From Sequoia sempervirens (lineage: Eukaryota > Streptophyta > Pinopsida > Cupressales > Cupressaceae): a stretch of DNA of 64,000 nucleotides. The stretch spans positions 699,542,217 to 699,606,216 of the forward strand of contig VDFB02270651.1 of the NCBI GenBank assembly GCA_007258455.2. Reading direction: 5' to 3'. This document shows, one piece after another, positions 41,684 to 52,530 of the stretch. Position numbers and translations under genes: made by a program. The number at the start of each line of letters is the position of its first letter. Position 1 is the first letter of the stretch. The notes under the pieces were generated by a model. That model had not been told where the DNA came from and did not search any database. It saw only the letters and a program-made list of their open reading frames with translations.

Positions 41684-44600
41684 ATGGCATCCTATTCTAT
41701 TACATCCGTTGTGGATCTTGGGTTTTCCAACTCTTTCACTCCTAGTATTGACACTAATCAACCCATGTTGCAATCCATCACAAAAATCATATGTCCTATG
41801 ACTTCCAATTGTATTGATGTTGAAACCATTGTTATTGATGTCCCTCAAGAGAAGTTAAATAAATGGATGAATCCTTGGAAAGATTACAAGACTTTGTGAG
41901 TGTTGAATATATTGTTGGTACTACGGTTTTTGTCATAGACAGCATGATGAGAATTCTTGATAATGAACAAGTAATAGAACTTGTGTGTAGCCTATCTCAC
42001 ATCATTGATAATCATATTCCTACATTGAATAGTTGTGCTAAAAATCTAGGATACACTCAAAATCAAGGTGGAAATCAAATTCCTCCCCCTCAACCACAAC
42101 CTCTATTCTCACATACACTAATTCATATCTTACTAAAACAAGGCAACCAACTAGCAACATCAATCCAACTTTAGGTATTTCAATTAGGAATCCTTATAGC
42201 TTTGTGAATTCAAACATCATATCTCCTAAACCATCACTTCTCACAAACATTCAATTCACTTTTCCCCCCAGCACATATGTACCTCCACCATATTCACCTC
42301 CTTCCCAAAACATAATCAATGATTCCATCCTCAACCAACTTTTGTAAAATATTTCATACATCCAACAAAAAATCTCCACATTGAACAAAAATGATCAATA
42401 TGGCCAACCTTCACAACATTTCAAACAAAACCCATTATCATTGGAAATGTTGAGAGGACAAATACCACAAGGCATAGATATTCTTAGTTTTGATAAATAT
42501 GGTAGTAAAGAAGATCCCAATAACCATGTCTAGGCATACACAGCCTTATGTAGTGAATTCATTTTTGAAGGCAAGCTCTTGGCTAATATTTTTCCTAGGT
42601 CCTTGAAAGACACAACCTTGGAATGGTTTTTCTCTTTACCGAATAACTTATTTAATTCATTCAATGATCTTGTTGATGCCTTCCTTAGCCATTTCCAAGT
42701 GTACATTGGTCCCAAGATGGTCGTACTTGATTTAATGGAATGTAAACAAAAGTGTGATGAAAAGGTCATTGATTTCATAGCATGTTATCAATTGTTTTAC
42801 TCACAAATCAACATTAAGATTCCTGATGTCGATTTTCAAAGAATGTTCATTGAGAACTTGCAAACAAAGATTCAAGATAAACTTGGGATGATGAAATTCC
42901 CTTCCTTCACCCACTTGTGCACGGTTCTTTGTGACTATCAGAATTTGGTTAGTCATCGTGAAGTGAGAACTTCTTCCAACCATCCTAAATTTTTTGAATA
43001 TGTTCCTCACAATAATGTCCAACCATTCGAGAAATAAAATAAGAGCTTTATACAAATAAATCCACCTCAAACAAATCAACATGTTGAGTCTCAAGTGACT
43101 GCTATAAAAACAACAAATGCATACCAACATCAAGATAGGAATAGAAAATTCACCCCTATTACCTAATACCCTCCATTCAATTATGTTGCAACTCTTGAGC
43201 AAGAAGCTAATCACCTTACCTACCATTATACCTCTTCATACCACTAAGTCATTGGCTCCAAACCATAATCCCAATGCCTTTTGTCAATATCACCTACAAG
43301 TTGGACATGATATAGAATGATATAGACATCTTAAACATATAGTACAAGACCCCATTGATTATAATCACATCCAGTTGGACAGTTAATGATCAAGGAAATA
43401 AATTTTTTGCCCCACCTAGCCAAAATTTACAAATATTTACCAATCCCGTGCCAAACCATTCCATCTCATTTGTAAAAACTAGTGATATAAAGAATGATGT
43501 GATGAATGTTGACAGCATACAAGATATAATTAATGATAATAAGAGTGATAATGGAGATGATATAGATGCTATGATTGGATTCATTGACATTCAACCTTGT
43601 AAGGACCAAACCAAATTATCTCTTGACATTGATTTCTCACAAAATGATATAGTTAAACATGAACTTGATGGTCCTCTTTACATCACTAAAAGAATCAATG
43701 ACAAGCCTACAAATGGGATATTAATTGATCTTGTGTGTGTAGAGAAAGTGATCACTGAGGAATTCTTGTTTATGTATGAAATTTACCAAGATTCTTATGA
43801 AAAATTGAAAGCATCAATCAAAACACGATGGTTTTTCTTTCCCTACGATAGGTTTGATCACTCTCCCATTAAAATTTGGACCCAAAAAATTAGATGTCTA
43901 ATTATCTATCATCCCATCATTAGACCAATTCTATGTGAAGTTAGGTACCCATGGCTATGCTTCATGGATGTCATCTCATCCTTATTCATAAATGCTTAAA
44001 ATTTCCATTTGGTAATGAGATTTTTATAGTACATCATAGTAGGTTTAATCCTTTGTCTTCTCGTGGGAAATTTTCATTGGACTTATTTTGGCCCAAACCT
44101 ATGGAACCTATTAATCCTCATGAATACTTCTTTTTCAAATCTTGTCAAAAGTTTAAAGAAAATCACATAGAAAAATTATCCCTTAGCAATATTCTTTAGT
44201 AAATGGATGTTTCTCCTCCCCAACCTATCATTGATGAACCTATGATTAAGCCAAAATCCCTTCCAAGTAACCAACACAAGTCCAACACAATTCACCCACC
44301 CATTTCCTAAAAAATACCAAGAGATAACCATACAACTCCTTTAGTGCCTCCTAAAATAAAACAAGTTTATAAACCTAAAGATAAATTGGTTGACCAACCA
44401 TTGATGGTTCCTTCTATTCATACATTACGGGAAGAAAAGAAACCAATGTTTGATAAACCCACTCCTACACCATCACAACTTAAAAACGTGCAAGAAGAAA
44501 CAAAATTTTAAAGAGTGTACATGCATAGACAGTGTTCTACTACTCATCAATTAGAAGAAGAAAAAAAACCAACAAACCAAGATCAAAAACTAACTCAAAT

Positions 44601-44925
44601 AAAGCATGATGATTCTCCACCTTCGTCGCAATAAAAACATGAACCTAAAATGAATATTATCATTAGACCTCTTATTGTGATTAATTTGGATGATGATGAT
44701 GAGATTGTTAAGATTGATGAGGAAGTGAATAATGAGTTGAATTTTTTATTTTCCTCTTCCATGAACGTAGATGGGTGCAACCGTGATGATACTCCTAACA
44801 AGAGTGAATCACCATGTGTTGAACATGGTGATTGTCCTAGTATGGCACTTTTTTTGTCCCCTCTGGCTAGTTATCTGCCTTCCATATACAATGAGCAAGA
44901 TGGGGATGCATACAACCTACTTTAG
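41684..44925 (+). pseudogene. Ty3/gypsy gag with protease-like region, long C-terminal tail, no pol
   Basis: The ATG at 41684 starts MASYSITSVVDLGFSNSF. Frame changes follow at about 41870 and 42160. The Retrotrans_gag domain spans about 42480-42940 (FPRSLKDTTLEWFFSLPNNL, then FNDLVDAFLSHFQVYIGPKM). A zinc-finger-like CQYHLQVGHDIE with RHLKHIVQDPIDY follows at about 43280-43360. A protease-like region comes next (GILIDLVCVEKVITEEFL, where family members have an Asp-Pro-Gly type site), ending LIHKCLKFPFGNEIFIVHHS. A Pro/Lys-rich tail leads to an acidic end (NLDDDDEIVKIDEEVNNEL) and TAG at 44925. At least eight stops and four frameshifts break it. The arrangement, gag-pro then a tail with no polymerase, is that of a non-autonomous element. 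Confidence 0.8.
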
Positions 44926-46230
44926 GTTGGCTCAAATTTGACATACTAGTCTTTTCTTTGTATTCTTTTCATGTTCTTTGTGATTTCTTGTACATAATTT
45001 GATCCCTTGTATCGTGTTGCTTTCTATTTCTTTATGTTTGTAAGCTCTCTTTGGATGACCCTTGTTACTCCGTTGGTGCAAGGATACAAAGGAAGTGAAT
45101 CTGTTGTGACATTCTTCTATTTGTATCTACATTCTTCTATCTATCCTAAACATTTTCTTGTTTTTTCCTTTTGGGAACGATGCAAAGTGTTGATACATTT
45201 AGGTCTCCTCCTTGTTGACCCAAAAGTATTTTTAGTCTTCTCTCTCTATGTGTCATTCCTCTTTTGTGATCATTGTTCCATGAAGTATTTAGGGAATGAT
45301 GATGGTTAAAAGCTCTATTAAATCACTATAGCAAAGATATACATTGACCCTAAATCCATGGATCCCTTATGTATTATCTTTAGATTGCATGTGGGGGAAA
45401 CCTCCTTTTCAATGACACATCTTTATTTAGAAACATATGTTTGGCATAGGGATTTTCCAAATAAGCTTGCATTCCCCTAATCAATTGGCATATATCATTT
45501 ACTACTTTAAATTAATTACTCACAACATGGTGTTTAGAAATTCCATTAAAGTGGGGGCGTGCATTGGCATTATTACATTGGCATTATTTCATTGTAGCAT
45601 TGACATTTTTTATTGAAGCCAATGTTGGAACATGATGGATTCTAGGATTGAGAGATGCACTTCTCATGTCTTAATGACTTGTTTCCTAGTGTTCTCATCT
45701 TCAATATTCATTAACATCTTGATTAGGTTGTGGAACCTTATCAAAGTTATCAAGGAGTATAACTTTTGGTATGGTTGATGTATGGAAGGCCTGTAGACCT
45801 AGTGTAACTTTTCCATCTTCCAATTTTTTGTGGGTACACACTAGACCATTGTGTATTTATCACCCTTTTTCCTTTGGGCTCACCTAGTGAAGAGTGGATT
45901 TCACTAGCCCTTGTGAGCATATTTTTTGGACAAACAACCTAAGATTGATCCATAACTTTTCGACAAATAGTCGAGGCTTGATCCACCCCTTTTCCTTTCC
46001 TTTTCTCTTTGTATCAATTTTGGAATTGCATGATTGTGTATCTTGTTTTTCTGTTGAATGCATGTGTCTCTTTGTGCCTTTTTTGGTTTTCTATGAGATA
46101 TTAGATCTTGAGGGCTTGATCATCCTCCTTGATCCTTGTCATCTTATCTTCTCAATAGTTGTACAACTGGACCTCTCTTGACTTATTTGTCTGCTTTAGT
46201 GTGAGTCTAAGCATAAGCTCATATTCTCAC
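44926..46230. other. Non-coding 3' part of the gag-only element
   Basis: An open stretch at 45007-45309 has a hydrophobic, F/L-rich translation with no family resemblance and I treat it as chance. AAAGTGGGGGCG at 45549 resembles a polypurine tract, as does AAAGTGGGGGC at 46232. Confidence 0.5.
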
Positions 46231-46231
46231 T

Positions 46232-46242
46232 AAAGTGGGGGC
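46232..46242 (+). promoter_or_regulatory. Polypurine tract before the 3' LTR
   Basis: AAAGTGGGGGC lies 700-1,100 bases before the end of the repeat shared with the 5' side, a usual position for the primer of plus-strand synthesis. A second, similar tract at 45549-45559 makes the exact LTR start uncertain. Confidence 0.5.
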
Positions 46243-46562
46243 TAAATATAGTTTTGGAAATTGTATACCTTTACAATTTCACACTATTTTTGCATCCCCT
46301 TAATTAATTGGACTTAATTAAGCCTCTAATTGACCAAATTATGCATTCCAAAGCCTTATTATTCCTGTTTTATGAAAGGGAAACCCATTTTAAACAATTT
46401 ACAACATTAATTAGATCACCTTGGAAATTAAGTGTCCTATGAGTTCCCTTTAATTCCTAGGACCCAATTTTTAATATGTTTTTGGTGACATTTTAATTAT
46501 TCAAATTCAAGTTTCAAGTGTCAGCTTTTGGAATCTATTTTTTGAGAAATTAGATAAACACG

Positions 46563-46572
46563 TATAAATATA
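46563..46572 (+). promoter_or_regulatory. TATA box in the 3' LTR
   Basis: TATAAATATA in the context CACGTATAAATATATAG, about 410 bases upstream of the segment also present in the 5' remnant. It would be the LTR core promoter. Confidence 0.5.
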
Positions 46573-46977
46573 TAGTTGTGTTATCATTTAAAACCTAACT
46601 AAGAAGGACAATTAAGAGGCAACATTATCTATCATTAAGGAAAATTTCACAAGAGAAAATATTATTATCAAGATCATTGAAGAGAAAATTTATCAGTCAT
46701 CTACAATAGCAACAAGATCATATCATCATGTCAAAGTTCATGTGTGTTCATGTCATGTTTTGCAACTAACTTTGTGGTGTAGGTTTCAAGCATTCAAGCA
46801 TCAATCAAACAAGACAATTCATGCAAGATCCAAGGCTTAGAGTGATATGTTTGACTTTAGTCCTCTAAGGGCAACCATTAAGGGTTTTGTGAGTTGTAAC
46901 AAGCTTTGTTCATTTATCAATTCCTTCATTTTTGTCATTATTTCATTATCAAGGTTTAATAACCAAACATGGGGTTT

Positions 46978-47330
46978 GAATAAGGAAAACCCCCATTCAC
47001 CCAAAACAAAAACAAAATCTTCTCTCTTTGTATGTACAGATTTATAGGTGGAGAAGGATTGAAAGTTGATCAAAGGAGCAATTTTACAAAGTTGCATAAG
47101 TTGTCATCATTATTGTCAAGCTACGGAAGCTCACAAATTTTACTTTTGACTTTCTAATAGTCAAAGCTGTAGAAATCATAATCTTAGATTTGAGATCAGA
47201 GGACTAAAAAAATTGATTTTGGAGCCCTATTCAAGGACCCATTTGCCCAGGGGAAAACCAATCCTGCTACAAGCCCTAAAACCCACTTTTCATGATAGGT
47301 GCACACTATCAAATACTTCTTAGATATTCC
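46978..47330 (+). repeat. 3' LTR segment of the gag-only Ty3 element
   Basis: This is the partner of 40238-40600. Similarity stops exactly at 47330, where the Copia-2 LTR begins with TATTGGAA, so the Copia-2 insertion cuts this LTR. Confidence 0.8.
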
Positions 47331-48191
47331 TATTGGAACAAAATAGTCTACTAAGAGGGGTGGTGAATCAGTATATTAAAAAAAATGTACCCCTTAACAC
47401 TTTTAAGAAGATAAACTAAACAAGAAAATAAATAGGCACACACAAACAATTACACATAACATAAGATATATGTGGAAAATCCAAAATGGGAAAAACCACG
47501 GTGAGAATAGCTACTAGGATCTATTGTTCTAATCCAACCTAACAATGAATTTCTTCTAATTACAATGTTTTAGGGCACCAACCCTAAGGAGACACCAATC
47601 CCTTGGTTTTAGGAGAACCTACTCCAACGAAGCACCAACTCCCTACATTGAGCACCTACCCAGATATCTGATGGCACCCACCAATCAGATTTATAATGAA
47701 AAGTAATATAATTTGTTACGTTGAACATAATTTAATGTTGCAACCCTATTTGCAACTGCACAATTCTCTATTGATGCTTCTACAACTCAGTTCTCTATCC
47801 TACACCTCTTTGTTCACCTCAAAGACTCATGCACATGCTATGAAACTCTCTCTTTTTCTTTTAGTGCATTCTTTGTCTGTCTCAAGAAGCTCAAAATACT
47901 CTCTACAACATTCACTAACTTAGTAGCTTCAACACGTTGCCAAATTTTAATTTTCAATTTTATATATACCTTCACTAACCTATAGCAACTTCCTTGAGTT
48001 TTTTACATTCACGTATAGATCCTCTGCAATAATATGTCAACATTTCATGACAATATTGCAACTTTTTGAAAAAAAATACATTTTTTCAAAACAAGCTCTT
48101 CTCACCATCATATTGCACCAAATCTTCTAGAATCTAATCCACTATATCTCTTATCTCCCCCTTGACATCAATGATAACCAAATTTCCAACA
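47331..48191 (-). repeat. Copia-2 3' LTR
   Basis: On the minus strand it starts TGTTGGAAATTTGGTTATCA directly after AAAAAAGGAGAGAT and ends TTTTGTTCCAATA. The ends TGTTGGAA and TTCCAATA are inverted repeats apart from one C to T change in the terminal CA. It is 861 bases long. Within it CATTGATGTCAAGGGGGAGA repeats the purine-tract phrase also found upstream of the LTR. Confidence 0.85.
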
Positions 48192-48690
48192 ATCTCTCCT
48201 TTTTTCATTAATGGTAAAACCAAATTCTCAAAATTTTCTCTACACCATTTGATACCAACAATAAATGCTCCAAGTCATGCTCTATACCAATTGAACCATT
48301 ATACTACTTTGTACCAATTAAAATAAAACTCATCATGAGTGCACATACATAGAAGCTTCTCCTCAAGCATATCTCTCATCAAAAAAAAATATTTTCTTTC
48401 ATCCCCTTGCTCAATTGCAAGAGAATTTCCATAATTTATCCCCCTTTGACATCAATAGAAAAGGATCACATTATGCATGTAACCAATTATACTCCCCCTT
48501 TTAATATTCTCACCCTTTGACAAGCATTACAAAGAGAAAGAATGGGTTCATAACTCTACAACCATCAAGTCATTAGAAATTTATAAAACCAAGTTTACAT
48601 AAATTGATCTCTCTCTTTATTTCTGAGGATGAATGAAAATATCCAGGAAGCTCCCCTTGGACCCATTCCTTGTCACTAGAATTTATTGAT
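48192..48690. other. Copia-2 3' untranslated region with repeated purine tracts
   Basis: On the minus strand it contains AAAAGGGGGAGTATAATTGG (about 48500), GTCAAAGGGGGATAAATT (about 48440) and AAAAAAGGAGAGAT (about 48195). The last directly abuts the LTR and is the likely polypurine tract. There is no gene. Confidence 0.6.
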
Positions 48691-51217
48691 ATGATGTGGG
48701 AGAAGTTCCTCCCAATTTCTGCCTTAGATATTCAAAATTTTCCCTGGGAAGAGGCTTGGTGAATATGTCTACCACTTGTTTTTTGGTAGGCACATATCCC
48801 ATGTTGACTTATTGATCTTCTACCTTTTCTCTAATGAAGTGGTACTTAATTGATATATGTTTTTCCCTAGAATGCATCACTGGATTCTTTGAGATGTTGA
48901 TTGCACTTGAATTATCACAAAGAATAGAGATACGTTTTGTGTACACAACCTTGATTTATTTGAGTGTATATTTCATCCACAATACTTGAGTACAACATGT
49001 TGTTGATGCTACATACTTTGCTTTTGGTGTAGAAAGAGTCATTGATTCTTTCTTTTTACTCATCTAGGAAGCAAGTTTGTTTCCCAAAAAGAATTCTCTG
49101 TCACTTGTGCTTCTCCTATCATCTGAACTTCTAGCCCAATCATCATCAATATATGCAGTTAAAGTGAAGTATTTTCTCTTGGGATACCATAGTCCATAGT
49201 CAACAGTACTTTTGATATATCTAAAAATTATTTTTACTATGTTGACATGAGACACTTTGGGAGAATCTTGAAACCTTGCAACCATACATACTGCTTGCAT
49301 AATGTCTAGTCTTGATGCAGTTAAGTACAAAAATCTTCCAATCATTGACCTATACATTATCTAATTTGCATCTGGGGACTCATTTGACTTGCTTAACTTA
49401 CATCCAATTATGTACTAACTAGTCTGGTATCCTCCATTCTAAAAATTTTAATCATTTCCTTAGCATACTTAGTTTGAGATATAAATATTTCGTCATCAAT
49501 TTGTGCAATTTGTAGACCAAGAAAAATTGAAAATTCTCCTAGCATTAACATCTCCAATTCATTTTTCATTTGTGCAACAAATACTTTACACATCTTGTCA
49601 TTGCTACCACCAAATATGATGTCATCTACATAGACAACAACAACAATAATCATGTGCTCACTTTCATATTTGAAAAACAAATTACTATCTGCACATCCTT
49701 TCTTGAATCCTTGTTTCTATAGATACTGGTCTAATCTTGAATACCATGCTCTGGGGGCTTGTTTTAGACCATACAAGGCTTTCTTCAATCTGCACACATA
49801 ATCATCATCTTTTGATAGCTAAAAACCTTCTAGTTGTTCTATGTATACTTCGTCTTCTAGGTTTTCATTTAGAAATGTAGATTTTACATCCATTTGATAA
49901 ACTTTAAATCCTTTGTATGTTGAAAATTCAAGAAACATTCTTATGGATTCTAATCTTGCAATAGGTGAAAATGTTTCTTCAAATTCAATGCCCTCAACTT
50001 TTGCATACCCCTTGCACACCAATATTTATTTTCTCCTTACAACAACACCATATTCATTGAGCTTTTTTCTAAACACTGATTTATTACCTATCACATTTTT
50101 TTTTGGGGGTCTAGGAACCAATTCCCATGTTTTGTGGTTGAATATTATTTTATTTGAAATTTAACCCTTGTTTTCTTTCATCGCTGACATTCTTTGCAAA
50201 AGGTATTTGTAGGATTAGTTATCTTAGGAATTTGTCTTACCAGACCTCTTGAACTTACTTTCACTAGATTATAAAAATTATCATGCCCCATTCTCCTATG
50301 CCACAACCAACTCTCATCAACTTGGCTAGGTATCAGACAACTCTGACCTTTTACTTCACAAAGATTATAAAGGTTGTTGTTGGTTCTTATTCCTTGTGCA
50401 ATTTTCTTTCAATTTTTCCTTATATTGAATCCTTTTGAATTAAATGTGACTTTATAACCATTGTCACACATCTAGCTTACACTTAGTATGTTGTACTTTA
50501 ATTCTTCAACATAAAGGACATCTTTGGTGGGATTTTTACCATCTAAGCTCAATATTCCTTTTCCAAAAAAATTTACTACAATGTTGTCACCAAAACTAAC
50601 TGAAAATCCTTTACATTTCTTGAGTTGGATGAATTTTCTCTTATCCTCGGTCATATGTTTGGAGCAGTCACTATCTATTACCCACAAGTTTTTCTTTTTG
50701 GCATGAAGTGTCATTTATGCAATCATTGATTATGTGGGCATCTACTCATTTTATTTCCACACCTTCTTAGGTTTCTTTTCCACCTTCTCTTCCTTCTTCT
50801 CAAGAGATTTATACTTTTTATTTACTCTAGATGGTGTGTTTTTATTTTTCTCATTTTGTATATTTGGTCTTATGATTTATTTTCTACAATTCTTGGCTAT
50901 GTGACCAAAGTTATTAAAGTTGTAACATATTACATTCATATCAACTAAAGGAGAAAATAGATTTTTTCTATAAAACATTGCACTCCTTTTAGGAATGACA
51001 CCACATTCTCTATCCCTATGACCAAATTGATTACATATATAGCAGTACCCATATAAGTGTAAAGAGTTCCTAATCATAGTATTTACTTGAACTGAATGAG
51101 GGGGTTTCCTTTCTCTAGGCTTCTTTTGATATCTCACCCATGTGAATCCATCAACATCAATTCTTCTTATGTCATGCCTCTTCTTTTGATGATTAGGAAT
51201 TGATTGGATGTTATTCT
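48690..51217 (-). pseudogene. Copia-2 gag-protease-RT-RNase H polyprotein with integrase deletion
   Basis: From 51217 down: gag with two knuckles, CYICNQFGHRDREC intact and CYNFNNFGHIAKNC with the second Cys replaced by Phe. Protease follows with WVIDSDCSKHM, where the DSG site reads DSD. The pre-integrase region ends CKECQR near 50190. The frame then jumps within a few codons to the start of RT (KNVIGNKSVFRKKLNEYG), so the whole integrase core of some 900 bases is missing. RT has [20 protein letters not shown] and the active site [10 protein letters not shown] (about 49620). RNase H has [32 protein letters not shown] and VDIFTKPL, ending near 48690. Several stops interrupt it. Confidence 0.88.
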
Positions 51218-52475
51218 TGTTGGATGTTGTGGTTGTGTTTCTGATATGTGGTTGCCATTGATGTCAACACTATTGGAATTAATGTCTTAGAAGTTGTATA
51301 TGTTGAGGATATTAAGAAAATTGAAATAAATAAGTTGCAGGTTGTTAGTGGTGAAGTAAAGTTCAGTCGGTTGGTTAGTTCAATACGTTGATGATCAGAG
51401 GTTGTGGATTAAAGGTTTTCTTTTTGAGTATATATAGTTTATCCACATTAAGTTTTAGAGATCCACATGAAGATTTGATCGAGTTATGAGCAGTTATATT
51501 CTGACAGCCTTTTGTTGCTTTAGTTGGTGTTCCTGAATGAAGATGATGTGATTCTAGTTAGTTTAGTTGCTATAGATGCTTCTCTGGTGATTCATGATGT
51601 TTTTGGATGTTTCTAGATCATTCTCTATCTATGTTGCACTTCTTCATTGATTGTTGTTCTCGCGATTAGAGATTTTCTCTTGTGTGTTCATGTTTTTCAT
51701 GTTCTTGGACGACAAGGTGTTGTAACGTGTTGTGGATCTTCGAGGAATAACTTTTGAAGGTGTTTCATGTTTGAGAATTTTATTTTGGTTCTTTACTATG
51801 TTGTTGCCAACATTGGTCAATTTAGATTGAAAATAATTTATTGTTTTGGGCTGACAGTTTGCATTCATTTTATTATCTTATTGAGGCCGACATGTAGCGA
51901 TGTAATTTCTTGTTGTGGATAATATAAGCAATTTTTTTATCATTTGAAGGTATGAGTATGCAAAGTGTGCAAGTATTATGTGCAAATAATGTTCAAATCT
52001 TTCGAAGGAAAAAGCAGAGTGTGAAGAAGAGGAAGCAAAGTGTGAAGAAGAGTGAGTAGAGTGTGAAGAAGTGTTCATGTGCTTAACCGAAACTGTAATT
52101 AGGCATTAGCAGATGCTATTTTTCTTAGTTCAAATCTTGTGGATGTAATCCAATTATTTTTTAAGACAATTTGTCTTCTTTTGGGTAGTAATCCTTTCTA
52201 TAATTGAGCAGTGAGCTCTAGGCAGTGCACCTGAATGCATGTGCATTCCCCATTCATATTTCTTTATACTTCTAACAGGGTACAATCTTTTGGACTAACC
52301 TCCACCATGATTTTTCCCCTAACAAGGTTTCCACATAAAAAATCTTGGTGTTATGTGTGTTTCTGATGTGATTTTGATCAGATCTGAGAATAAGGTTAAT
52401 AAGTTGAATAAGTTTTTAAATTCTGAGACAACTAATTCACCCCCCTCTTAGTTGTTCTCCCTTTTGTTTCTAACA
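51218..52475 (+). repeat. Copia-3 5' LTR
   Basis: It starts TGTTGGATGTTGTGG exactly where the Copia-2 gag frame stops and ends TTTGTTTCTAACA two bases before the primer-binding site. It is 1,258 bases long, with the TG...CA ends and short inverted repeat (TGTTGGA, TTCTAACA) of copia LTRs. A likely TATA region is GATAATATAAGC near 51919. Confidence 0.85.
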
Positions 52476-52477
52476 AT

Positions 52478-52489
52478 TGGTATCAGAGC
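52478..52489 (+). promoter_or_regulatory. Primer-binding site for initiator Met-tRNA
   Basis: TGGTATCAGAGC, the standard primer-binding site of plant copia elements, complementary to the 3' end of initiator methionine tRNA. It lies two bases after the LTR end. Confidence 0.93.
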
Positions 52490-52530
52490 AAGTTCCTAGA
52501 AATAATTTTAATAGCTTGAGGTGATCTAGG

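Larger units (their letters stand above)
40238..47330 (+). mobile_element. Ty3/gypsy-type element with gag and protease-like region only
   Basis: A direct repeat of about 345 bases at 40238-40600 and 46978-47330 brackets a gag-type gene (41684-44925). The repeats share GGAAAACCCCCATTCACCC, AGGTGAAGAAGGATTGAAAG or close variants, and GATAGGTGCACACTAT. I read them as parts of two LTRs. The right one probably begins much earlier, after a polypurine tract AAAGTGGGGG at 46232 or at 45549, and has a TATA box at 46563. The right LTR is cut at 47330 by Copia-2. No reverse transcriptase, RNase H or integrase is present between the LTRs. Confidence 0.72.
47331..51217 (-). mobile_element. Copia-2: Ty1/copia element, reverse strand, truncated at gag
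   Basis: The 3' LTR lies at 47331-48191 and the coding region at about 48690-51217, all on the minus strand. The integrase core is deleted near 50150. The gag end at 51217 is cut by the LTR of Copia-3. Nested order: gag-only Ty3 element first, then Copia-2, then Copia-3. Confidence 0.88.

Noticed and set aside
42801..43226. 141-residue minus-strand frame
   Set aside because: It is the shadow of the gag domain at 42480-43037, which is coding on the plus strand.
45007..45309. 100-residue hydrophobic plus-strand frame
   Set aside because: It is F/L/V-rich by base composition, without a start context or neighbour that would support a gene. It is probably chance in the element's 3' region.
45894..46181. 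95-residue plus-strand frame before the polypurine tract
   Set aside because: It has the same composition bias, no motif, and a position in the non-coding 3' part of the Ty3 element.
48290..48310. GGTATAGAGC as a copia primer-binding site on the minus strand
   Set aside because: It lies in the 3' untranslated part of Copia-2, not next to an LTR end, and differs from TGGTATCAGAGC.
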